Below are positions 22,834 to 33,800 of a stretch of DNA of 64,000 nt, piece after piece. The number at the start of each line of letters is the position of its first letter. Position 1 is the stretch's first letter. Location: NCBI GenBank assembly GCA_000310025.1, contig FN649741.1, forward strand, positions 1,049,634 to 1,113,633, given 5' to 3'. The notes under the pieces are model-generated. The model was not told the origin of the DNA, did not search any database, and saw only the letters and a list, made by a program, of their open reading frames with translations. Source of the DNA: Ectocarpus siliculosus. Taxonomy: Eukaryota; Sar; Phaeophyceae; Ectocarpales; Ectocarpaceae. The position numbers and the translations under genes are program-made.

Positions 22834-25422
22834 CTGGTTGCGTGCGGCGACTATTGGAACACCTACGATCGGCGTCGCACACTCAGTTATTGAAAAATTT
22901 ATTCTTGATGATGATGGTTGATGATGATGGTTCGAGCAAGCTGTTTTTGCTGCGTCGGAAGGAACCCTGAGGCTCTTCGAAAGCAAGCCGAAAAGGGGCG
23001 GTTTCATAAACATGCTAGCCGGGTTTCCGACCAAGGAGGAGGGACTTCTTCATCCCCCTTCAAGGGGTGTGTCTCTTTTGGGATGGGTCGGTGGGATGGA
23101 CCGAGAAACCTTGAGAGAGCGAAATATGCACACTCCTTACGAGTTCCGAGGCGTGTGTTTTTGACGCACGCCGTCGAAGGGGCGAATGTGTTCAGGGGGA
23201 CAAGTATTGCCGACGTTATGTAGTGTTTCTTCACAGTTCAGGTATTGTTGTTCCAGAGGCTTTGCCTGCAAACACTGAAAACCCTTGGTTGGCGTGATGT
23301 TGTTTCAGGCGGGCAGGGGGCGTGGGAGAAGAGGGGGCTCGGGCAAGCGAGGAATGGGGATAGCTCGGGGCCCGTTCATGGCTTCATGTGTTGCTTGTTA
23401 TGGGCTCGATTCTTGCTGCTGGCGTTTTTGGTGGATTTTTCCTTGGTTTCCTGTCGCAGGGGCGCCAAAGTACTAACTGTAAGTGTGTGATTTCGATGGG
23501 GGCGGTTACAACACGGGGGGAGAGACCACAGACAGGGAGCGCGTGATAAACGTCACGCCTTGCTAAACGCCTCTGTCCATTTTTTTTTGTGTGTTTCTCG
23601 TCGCCTCTTGTCTTGGTTGCAGCAGCGTAAGGGCTCGTGATGAGTGAGTCAGCATCCTTGTATGCATATTGGGGTCGGTTTTTGGATTCGGAGCGTATGC
23701 GCTTGTGGCAGACGACGCCAGCGTAGTACAACAGCGGCACAAGCTGGGTTGTCCCCCACGAGAACCGAGCGCAATGAGCATCCGATCTTTACATTATTCT
23801 CATATCTGCCTATTGGCCAAAGTATAGTAGGCTTGAGATGAGGCCGGGGCTACCCCCGGGGTACTATTTTTCATATCGCAGTGACCACTACCGGCAGAGG
23901 AACACGGTTGCGCTTGGGCGTCGACAATGCGTCTCGACCAATCAGACACCGATTTGTGCGGTATCGATACGAATGTGGAACGCGACACGCTCTCAAGCTT
24001 CGAACTGTATGTATGTCGTGGTATTTCGGAACATGAGTAAAACGGATTAGAAGATGATCGCTCGGGGGATGACGTCATTCCCCGAACAGGCAGCAATTCT
24101 GTGGTGCGGCCAGTAGCGTTGTCGGGATGTCAGCTGGAACTTCCATACGTGCTCCCCGTCCTCGAAAGAGAGCTCCGCGATTCAGGCGATTCCCTCTGGC
24201 CGCCACGTCCACAGTGGGACACCCGCCAGCATTGAACATGCACGTACGGGGCAACCTTATTGGCCGACGACAAAGTAGCCACCTCGAAAGTGAACGAGAA
24301 CTTCCCGAAATCAAAATAATATCGGACAGTTTGAGTTTGAGTGGAAACCGCCGCCGCCCCCGCCGTCGTAACCAGACGAGCAGCGGACTCCTCGACACCA
24401 TTGCGGTTGACTGTTGTTGCCGTTTCGCCTTGGCCCCTGTCCACCTCCCGTAGCCCTACAACTATGATTGAAACGCGTCTGCATTGGTTGTCTGTAGTAC
24501 CCGAGGTATGTTTGCCCATGGCCCGTCCAGGACTTGTTCTACCGCCGCTGGGGCTCATGGGGCCGCTTCACATAGGAAAGAATTTCTGACATGGAGCTTT
24601 CGGTGTAACCAAATGCATCACCCATGCCCTACTCGCACACGCTTACGACTAACAACTCGTTCAGCGTCTGAGAGACAAGCTGCCCCACCGTACACACGCA
24701 CAAAACCCGTCGCTCTTCGGGCCCAGCGCACGAGAAGCTTCGAACGATCAACAACCACCACCCCACGTGGAGGACCGAGGCTGCCTTCCGTCTCTCTTCA
24801 AAATAACCAGCTACTGCGAGGTAGCAAAAACAGAAGAAAAGCTTGATATCGTGGGCGATAACGCGTTTTGTACAGGATGAGGGTACACGCGGTCGAGAGT
24901 AGCAGAACAGGCGGCTCGGCTAAGTCAGAGGACGACCCTGGCGAAGCCGCATCCGTCACACGAGCTCCAAAGGACGTCGAAGCCAGGCGCGCCCTCTACC
25001 ACAAAGCTAGGCTCCGCGCTGCAAGCGGTGCTGCGGGGGGCAGGCAAGGCGGGAGACACGAAGAAGAGCACGAACAGGTTACGTTATAGATACATGGGGG
25101 CATGGAGTGGGGACAGCAATCATCTGCGTACGCGCAGCAAAATGACGTGCCACATGACCCGTGACTTGGGGTCTGGAGACCGGCCGTGACAGGGACGCGA
25201 CATGATGGTCGTCGTGTCCTGAAAACCCAAACTCACAAGCAGCAAGGGATTCACGACATGCAAAAATCAGCATGACATCGTTCATAACGCCGAGCTCGAC
25301 ATACTCAAAAATGGCTATCGACCGAAGTCGGTACTCAACGCCGAAGGGTAAAAAAGAATACCACCAAGAAAACGCCACAAGGCGGCGTTAGCCACCGGAC
25401 ACGGAGGAACAAATCCGACCAA
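22834..25422. other. Intergenic region between convergent genes
   Basis: Lies between the stop codons of the GOLD-domain gene (plus) and the RPA-interacting-protein gene (minus). It has a small tgatgatgg repeat near 22910-22935. ORFs around 24127-24560 are open on both strands but match nothing I recognise. Confidence 0.4.
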
Positions 25423-27034
25423 TCAGCTTGCTCGCCTGTGCTCGCTGTAGGTATCCGCCAGCTGCTGCTTGAAGTGCTCCAGGCCGAGGCGATCTCCACC
25501 CGTGTCTAGGCGGAAGCCGCAAGCGCAGACGATGGAAGCCGAAGGCGGGCCGGGGTGGAGAAGGTAGTCGCGCTTGCAGACGGGGCATAGAACCGCGTCA
25601 TCCTGGGTTAAGGTTGAGACGGAGATGACGCGTGCGAGAACATTTGATTCCCGCCCATGCGCATGATATTGCTCGCGAAGAAACAAGCGCTGAGAGACAG
25701 ATTGGAAGGATCACACGGCTTACCAAGCCGAGCGAGGCGAGGCCTTGGTACTCTCGGAGGAACACGATACGCATGGCAGTACCAACGAAGTTCCGGGGTG
25801 TTTCGGCATCACTGCAGGAGTGAGCGATGAGTCTTTGAGCGAGCGAGCGGGTTCGCTCGTATATTTCCCTATGCTTTATCGTACAACAAGAGCACACTGG
25901 TCACGTTACACACCATCCTCTGTGTGTAAAATCCCCCGTTACAACCGGAGACTATCTAATTCTCGTTGATTCGGGGTGGAACTGCTGTAGCGTTTCTACA
26001 GTACTCGAGGTTAAAAGATAATATACCTCCGTCTTTCGCGCGAGTACTTTCAGAATAGTGCCCACCTGACCATTGCCGTTGATATCATCGAGACTCGCCA
26101 CAGCATACTCCACCTCCTCCTCCTCCAAGCGTCTCGTGAGTTCGTAGTCCTCGAGAACCTGAGTTTTGCCAGATTCGACGGAACAAGCGGGACGGACGGC
26201 AAATTGGAGAACAAAGCGATCACGATGAAACCCATGTTGCATTTTTCCTGTCGCTGCTATCAACCTCTGCGTTGCCAACTATTATAAGGCGCAAAGTGCT
26301 GACAATCTTCTTAAGAAAGTGTAAGGACTCTAAACAAAAGTCAATCAAGTTCAGTCTCCTCACCGTTGTTAGACTTGAACACATCCTCTCTGGGCAGTAT
26401 CTCGAATGCATAGTCTACCGCAGCTTGTCTTGCGAAGTCTATTTTCTAAGGAGTAGCACATCAGCCGATTGGACCAGCTCATCCACGTCTTGACCATGAT
26501 CCGACTTGCAGGCATCCCTGCAGGCGCAGATCAGTCCTATTCCTTCATGACTGCTGTGTCAAGGGGGGTCCCCAAGAGGCTGTAGGCGGAAAGACTCACC
26601 GCCGCCTCGGCCCTGAAGTCTTCCTCCTTGCAAGCCTCCTCGATGTACTGCATCATCTCCAAGTACTCGTCGGGCGAGAGCAGGTGCTCCTCGTCGCAGT
26701 CGTCCTCCGCCCCGCCGCCGTCACCCCACCCGAGCTCGTCCTCGTCCACCATCGCCTCCGGTTGCTGCGGCTGCTGCTGCTGCGGCTGCCGAGGTTGTTG
26801 TGCGTCGCCGCCATCACGGGTCATGAGCGCGTCATCATCATCGCTGTTCCCTTCCTCAAAACCTTGTGTTTGTTCCCGGAGGCTTGTCGACATCGGTGCC
26901 AGGCCAGCCGCGGCGCCATCCCGCGGCCGGCGCTGTTGCAGAGAGACCCCCTGCCCACGCGCGTAGGCGTTGAGGTAGCTGGCGTTCTCCTCCTCGATTG
27001 CCGAGAGGAACGATGACGATTCGCTCCCCCCCGC

Positions 27035-27071
<37 letters not shown>

Positions 27072-27517
27072 CTCCCTCCGCCGTTGCTGTCTAACCGTGC
27101 AGGACTCGTTCCGAAGTCTTCGTAACCTAGCGCTGTTCGCTCGTGATTCATGTGGTGATGCTGCTGGCGGCGTCGCTTGTTGGTGTCGCCATTTCCGCCC
27201 GACAGCTCGCTCAAGCCTTGCCGTAGGATTTCCCTAGCGCTGGACAGCGAGTGCTGCCCCGGAGAGGACAGGTTTTCTCCCTGCCCCGCTGCAGCCGTGA
27301 GCGGGGAACCGGAGTCCCCACCAGCGTGGCTGGAGAGCTGCCGGGCTTCTTCCTCCGCACCCTTCCGGCCTCGCATCCGTGCCATGAGGCGGCTGCGTTC
27401 GGTGCGAACCCTCTCGAGGCACCTCCGCTTGAGCTGGTCTTTGTCGAGCGGGGACATGCTCTTTTCTCTGTCTTGGGATTTCACGTCGCGCCTCCGTCTC
27501 GGCTCGGCGGAAGTCAT
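25423..27517 (-). CDS. RPA-interacting protein homologue (zinc finger)
   Basis: Three exons, 27517-26600, 26158-26066 and 25602-25423, encode 396 aa; both junctions are phase 0. The N-terminus is basic with RCLERVRTERSRLMARMR, like the conserved start of RPAIN proteins. A low-complexity middle follows, with an 11-Gln run, Gln/Pro-rich stretches and acidic patches (DDDD). A conserved acidic helix YLEMMQYIEEACKEEDF leads to the second exon (EDYELTRRLEEEEVEYAVAS). The last exon has the zinc-binding LCPVCKRDYLL and VCACGFRL motifs. In animals RPAIN binds replication protein A and helps import it into the nucleus, acting in DNA replication and repair; that role is inferred here. The protein is longer than animal RPAIN (about 220 aa), mainly through the Gln-rich insert. 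It ends EHRRAS, so the last His/Cys of some relatives may be absent. Confidence 0.85.
27036..27071 (-). repeat. (CAG)11 polyglutamine run
   Basis: Eleven consecutive CAG codons on the minus strand within the first exon of the RPA-interacting-protein gene. Pure codon repetition makes length variation between strains likely. Confidence 0.9.
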
Positions 27518-27813
27518 GATGCCTTTGGTGCGCAGGAGTACCGCCGCGGGTCTCGCCCACTATTGTTGTTTTGTGCCGGAAAGAGGAGAGCGAGATGGAC
27601 AGAAAGGAGGAGGCGCGAGGTCCGGGAGAGCTGTCTCTCGTTCGGGAAGGTGCGGCGCGATTTTTGAAAAGGTTTCACCACCGTGCAGAGGCGTTGTTCG
27701 TCTTTGACTCAGAAGAGTTCTGCAAACGTCAACCATTTTGGAAAGGCAAACTGACACAAGCAAGCGCACACACGGACAAACGAACGGCGTTGTTAATACA
27801 AGTCAGGGCAACC
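27518..27813. promoter_or_regulatory. Head-to-head shared promoter region
   Basis: 296 bases separate the ATG of the RPA-interacting-protein gene (minus) from that of the aldolase-nuclease gene (plus), so both 5' UTRs and promoters must fit or overlap here. No obvious TATA box is seen on either strand. An open frame upstream of 27814 could extend the aldolase N-terminus. Confidence 0.55.
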
Positions 27814-30800
27814 ATGTCGAGCACGGGCAGGCGACGATGCCGCCGAGACGCCTGCTTCGCTAGCTCGCCCGAGGAGGTGTCGGTGGCGGCACCAAGACCT
27901 CCATCATCACGGAAGTTTCCGGCGTTGGTTGCCTTGCTCTTGACCTACCTTGGCACCGCGGAGGCCTTCGTTGCCAGCAGCAGCTTGCGAGGGATCGAGG
28001 CGCACCGCAACGCGGGGTTGCAGTCGGCAAGGACGGCAGGACGAGCAGGCCTCGTGGCGATGATGAGCGAGAGGCGTGGGCTGTGGCCCGGGCGACCAAC
28101 GATTGACCTGAGGAGCGATACTGTCACCCAGCCAACTGGCGGCATGCGCAAGGCCATGCAAAAGGTATCCAGGAGGACCTGTTACGTACTTTTTTGCTGT
28201 GGTTGATCACCTCTGGCGTGGGCACACGTTTGCTGACGTTGTTCGGTACGTCCAAGTGCGTTCGCACAAGCTTCCGATGCCCCCGGCTGGCTACTTGTGT
28301 CCTGAGCGTATTTGATCGGCGAACCCTATCCCACTACCCGCTACAGGCTGTTCGTAAATTGCGAAGAATCCGGAACTATAATAAACCATCGAAATGCCGC
28401 TTCTGCCGACAGTCCAAGGCACACGCCCTGCAGCTCTCCCATGCCGTCTCCGACCCCGCTTGTTGATCAAATATCATGTGGCTGGAACTGTCTCAATGCT
28501 GGTTCGGTTTGTTTACACGCTATCATTGCGGTGGTGGTTACGCCGGTAGTTGAACAATATTGCAGCTACACCACCAGCAGCAGATCAGTGTTCTCTCTCT
28601 GCCACGTCGGCTCTTTTTTCAAGTTTTCCGTCATGCCCTCTTAGCAGCAGCAGTACATGAAGGAACTTGTTGTCCTATCCGACCAGTCTCTCCTTCGAAG
28701 TACTTCCTAAACCTCCCGTGTTCGTGAGACAGAGCATTGGCCCCGTTCGCTGAGACCGTTTGTTCAAACTCTGCACAAGTTTTAAGGTGAAAGCATGTAC
28801 TATTTGGTTCTTTGTGGTATTAGGGAGCTCGGTGGCATCGCGAACTCTAGGAAGACTACTTTGTATGTACGATACACGCTCAAGTCTTTCCTGTTGGTCG
28901 AAAGCGGACGCTTGCTTTCGGTGCAAGCATATGCATACGAGCGTTGGATGGCATCGTCAGCAGTTCGCGATCGACCACGCACAGCACAGCAGTACAGTGC
29001 CCCACGTCGTCAAGCTGATAAATGGACACATATGAGGGAGAAGCCCTTCTTGACAAGGCCGCCATTGTTGTGCCTTGCGGTATCGGTACATACAAGTTCG
29101 ACCGCTTACAGATAGTGGAACGTTGATGATTGGTGTAGAAGTTGGTTGTTAGACACGGCGGAGATTTGGCGGAGATAAACATAGGAGGGGTGAAGATAGG
29201 AGCAGATCCTAGCGTTTTGTGGCCAGAAATGCCGCCCCCGACTAAGCGGGAAATATATGTGCCTGGTGCGTTATCGAAACGGCGACGGTATTGATCACCA
29301 TTCAACAATAGGATACGGGATCTGGATGTCCCTGAGTTTCGTACGCATAGCAGATTTTGTGCACAGTCCTTGCTGTCAAACACGACAACACTACTGTAGA
29401 TTGGACCCACTGCACGGCCTTGAATTCCGGATACAGCAATATTGAAAGCATGCTTCTGAAGGAGATAGCTCGAGCAAGCACAGTCGCTCCCATCATTGAT
29501 ACGCCGGAGTATAACGGCCGCACCTGATATACTATGAGTGCGCATTGTGTACAGAGGTAGGCAAGGCACCATATGATGCACCACGCCGTGATACGCGGGC
29601 GTATTTCATTTGTATTCAATAGTAACTATAATTTTCTTGCCGTTGTCTGTGATAGCACCAGAGGTTTTTGCTTACCCATAACGTTATTGCTGCCCTTTGG
29701 GATCAACCCCGCCAGGCGGAAGTGGGGGACGATGTTCTCGGCGAAGACCCGACCGTGCAGAGGCTAGAGGCCGAGACGGCGGAGTTGTTGGGCAAGGAGG
29801 CCGCCCTGTTCGTGCCCTCCGGCACCATGGCCAACCTGATCTGCCACCTCATCTGGTGCTCCAACAGGGGGTCGGAGATGATCGTCGGAGACCAGTGAGT
29901 CTGCGAGTCTGCAGCTGTTGCTGCTGCTACTGCTGTGCCGTTGGCGCCCGTCTCCGTTTCAAAAGGAAACAGCAGTAGTGCCGCGAGGACCCGTTCCCGC
30001 TTCAGAAGTAGAAATGGGCGGAGAGTGCTACCAGGCAGTAGGTGTGGTAGATTGCCGCCAACTTGGTTTTCATGTTCGGTGAAAGAGCACACCGCCGCGT
30101 GTGAGACTAATATTGCATTTGTCTTCGATTAGTTGCCCCGCCGAGAGTAGTGCGTGCTGTTGCCCTTGTTGTGCTGTACCTTCATTTTTGTTTGCAAGAT
30201 GGTCTGGTGTGTTGAGGGCATTGACATGTTGACACGTTTGTTATCCCTGCGCCGAATACCACGTGTAAACAGCTCCGATCCACCCTTCGGCGGAAGTATT
30301 CTTACGCCACCTTGCAGCTGTTCCCGTGCTGGAGTGTTGTTGCTCTTGTTGGAGTCGTTGTCCTTGAGCAAATCCTTAAAGGTAGTATCAGTCATCTCTG
30401 CTCGAAGCATCAAAGTCCAAGACATGGTGACGTTTGTAGCACGCCCCCCTCTCTCCCCGCGCGGCCGTTCTCTTGTGGTGCTGCAGGTCTCACTCGTTCT
30501 TATGGGAGCAAGCAAACGCGGCGCAGTTCGGGGGTATCGGATACCGGCCACTCACAAACCTTCCCGACGGAACGATGGATCTTAGGGCGGTGCGTCTCTA
30601 TTGTAACCCTGGTCGCATGTATACCTCAGCGCTTACCATGTTTTATCGCATCGTTGTTCTTTTCTCGTTGTTGTGAGGTCTTCCTACCTCCCTGTGTCGG
30701 TGCATGTCTACTGGCCTTCTGCTTCCGCCGCTCACTGTGCTGTGCGGCGATGTCTGCTTTTGAGGCTCTACTGTCTTTACTAATCCTTTGTCATTGCTCG

Positions 30801-33800
30801 GAGGAGAGTAATTTGGCTACTAAATTTACAGTAAAACCCAATAAGGTGATCAGTGTGAGGGAGGGGCAAGTTTTTTTTTGCAACGAATCCGGAAATGGTT
30901 CTTGCACCCGTTATTCATGGAGACGAGCAGGCGAGCACAGAATGCCCTTTCAGTCAAGGGATGCCCTTTCAGTCAAGGGAACCGGCTGGGCCATTTCAGT
31001 GATTTTTGTAAGTTTTCCGCACCGCGTGTTGGGCGGGTTTGCATGCAGTAGCACGCGGTGTGAGCGCGTGTTGAGACCATCGTGCAGATGTATCTACTCC
31101 ATCCCCCTTGGTTCTGATGCAGCTCTTGCACCCCGCACGCGCTCTTGTTTCCTGGGCCTATTTCACCACAACCTTTCCCGACACTGCTGATCGAATCGGA
31201 TATAGACTCCGTGAACGTTGTTGTTTACACATATCTCGCTGTCCTATTATCGTGCTTTCTTTCAGCGTATTTTTTTGCCTTTCGTGAATGTTTGCGGCTG
31301 CTGGGGCTGGGGCTCAATACACTTATCGCTGTCTCTAGGCGTTTCTTTTTTGCCTTCCGTTAATGTTTGCGGCTGCAGGTGCTGGTGCTGGTGCTGACTA
31401 CCTACACACATGGCTGTTCTAAGCGTGTTTTCTCTAACTGCGTTTGCCTTCCGTAACACGTGTGCGGCTGCTGGGGCTGGGGCTGGGGCTGCCTTGGACA
31501 GGTCGAAGCGGCCGTGAGGGGCAACAACCCGTGCTTTCCGGTGTCCCGGCTGGTGACGGTGGAGAACACGCACGCGCAGCGGGGGGGAAAGGTCCTGCCG
31601 ATCGAGTTTCTCGACGACCTGGCAGTGCTCGCGCAGGTCCGGTGGTGTTGTCGGCGTTCGTTGTTGCGTTAGTGAGGTGGCTGGTTGTTGTAGTTTTGAC
31701 GAGTGCTTAAAGAGGGCACACAGGGGGGACAGATGAGCTAGCTTGTGGGTAGTGCTACCGATCACCATGGAAGAAGAAACATACACTGATCACCTATGTC
31801 CTACAAGGGACATACTCAGTACGCCTTGGAAGGGCGAGCTCGATCTGTAGGCATCCAGCGTGTCCTAAATCTGTCCTTCCTGTGCATGAGAGTGTTGACG
31901 ATGCTGGCTTCATTTTTCCAGATTATGATCGATGATGTTGTTTCCTTCCCCTTGTTGACATTGAAAGGATTCGGCAAACGACAGCAGCAAGGCAGTTGAC
32001 TATGTCCCATGATACAGCGTGAAGTTTACTGTACCCTGTATTGGCCCGCCTTGTCCCTGTCGGACGACGTCGACTCTTGCCGCCGTCCTTGTGGTTGCGC
32101 ACGACTCAACAGGACGAGGGACTGAGGGTGCACATGGACGGGGCGCGGTTGTGGAACGCGGCGGCTGCTTCCGGCCTCCCGCTTTCGAGGATAGCGGCAG
32201 GGGTGGACAGCGTGTCGGTCTGCTACTCGAAGGGTAAGACGGGTTCCGCGTGTGTGCCGCGGCCGTTGGTGGTGCGGTCTGATTGGGGCAGTAGGTTGGC
32301 ACGGACCGGTCATGGGAACCTGTCTGCTTCGCGATGAAAAGGGGCTACGAGTATCGATGCCGTCCGTGTAGTACTGTTTCTGCACAGTTGGGCACCGGTG
32401 ACGGTACCGTTAGCAGTCGCGGGCTTGAAGGCTTGGTGCTCATGAGTGCCTTCGTTGGACAGCCCAACACGGCACAAGCAACAACAGCAGCAACAGCAAC
32501 AATAGCAGTATGAAGTCAAACCATGATCACCCACAGCCACTGCGGCTGTACCAGTGCTGTTGTCAGCATTGGCTCTCGTCACCTTACGGCACCCGAAACC
32601 CAACACCAGACGCTCTTAATGCTCCGTCCTCTCGAGGACGCGTAGTCGATGGTCTAACCGCTAAGGCATGCAAAACACGAGAGTTCGCCCCCCCCCCCCA
32701 CAGCCCGCTACACTCTCGTCACCATCTGTATCCTCCCTTGTCGCGCTGTCAGGGTTGGGGGCGCCGGTAGGCTCAGCCGTTGCCGGTTCCGAGGACTTCA
32801 TCAACCGAGCTCTCCGAGTTCGGAAGGCGCTGGGCGGGGGCATGCGGCAGTCGGGGGTGGTGGCTGCCGCGGCGTTGGAGGGGCTGAGAAAACACTTGCC
32901 CCGCATCGGAGACGACCACGCTAACGCGCGACGACTTGCCCAGGTGAGAAAGGAGTCTGGAAGGGCTTGGGGCTGGGTTTCCACACCGTGGGAGGCGGTG
33001 TTGTCTGGATGTTCGACTGGGGACGAGTCGAGCGTGTTGATGGTGGCGGTGGTTTGGCCGACCTTGTTGGTTAACAAGTGTATCCTGTTCGTTTCAAGTG
33101 TATAGGGGGGCGGGCGTTGCCATGGTCATGAGCACAACGACAGTGACACTATCGACACAAAACGTCCAATCAACTTGGGGAGAGAATCAGATTCCAGCCA
33201 AGGCTTTCACATTGTAGAGTGGGCGTCGTCTAGAGTCTCCGATGGATGGTATGCATAGAAGCGTCTCTATGTTGACGTGCGAGGAAAGGAGGCGTTTTCC
33301 CCTCCAAGCGTTTCACGCAGCGCTGTTCGAACACGGACAGCTGTCATGCCATTTCGCTTGTAATCCTGCCCCACCACAGTTCTTACTCTTCCAGCAACGT
33401 GTCAACATTTTAGTCCATCGTTCTACGATCATACTCGCAAGTTACTTCTATTTATGCCGCTCTTGCTGACCAACGCCGTTACGCATTCTCGACCAATTCC
33501 AGGCCAACTCTAGACAGTGCGAATCTCCTGTTTCATGAACTGGTCGTGGCGTTGGTTTTTCCCTTGTGGTCAATCCACCACCACCGATTTGCGGACAGAA
33601 CACGAGCATTCGACCACACGACAACATTCGACAACGACGAACAAGAAAATACGCCCCTGTTTGTACATCCCACGAAACAGGGTTTCTACGACCTGGGGAT
33701 GCCGAGCGCGATCGACGTGGACCCTTCTTCGGTGCAGACGAACATCGTTCTCGTTACCGTGGGCCCGGACCTTTCGGACGAGGGGGTCACGGCCGCGGTG

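Noticed and set aside
26628-27707. Plus-strand ORFs of 110-176 codons
   Set aside because: They are antisense to the RPA-interacting-protein exon, which has domain support and consistent splicing.
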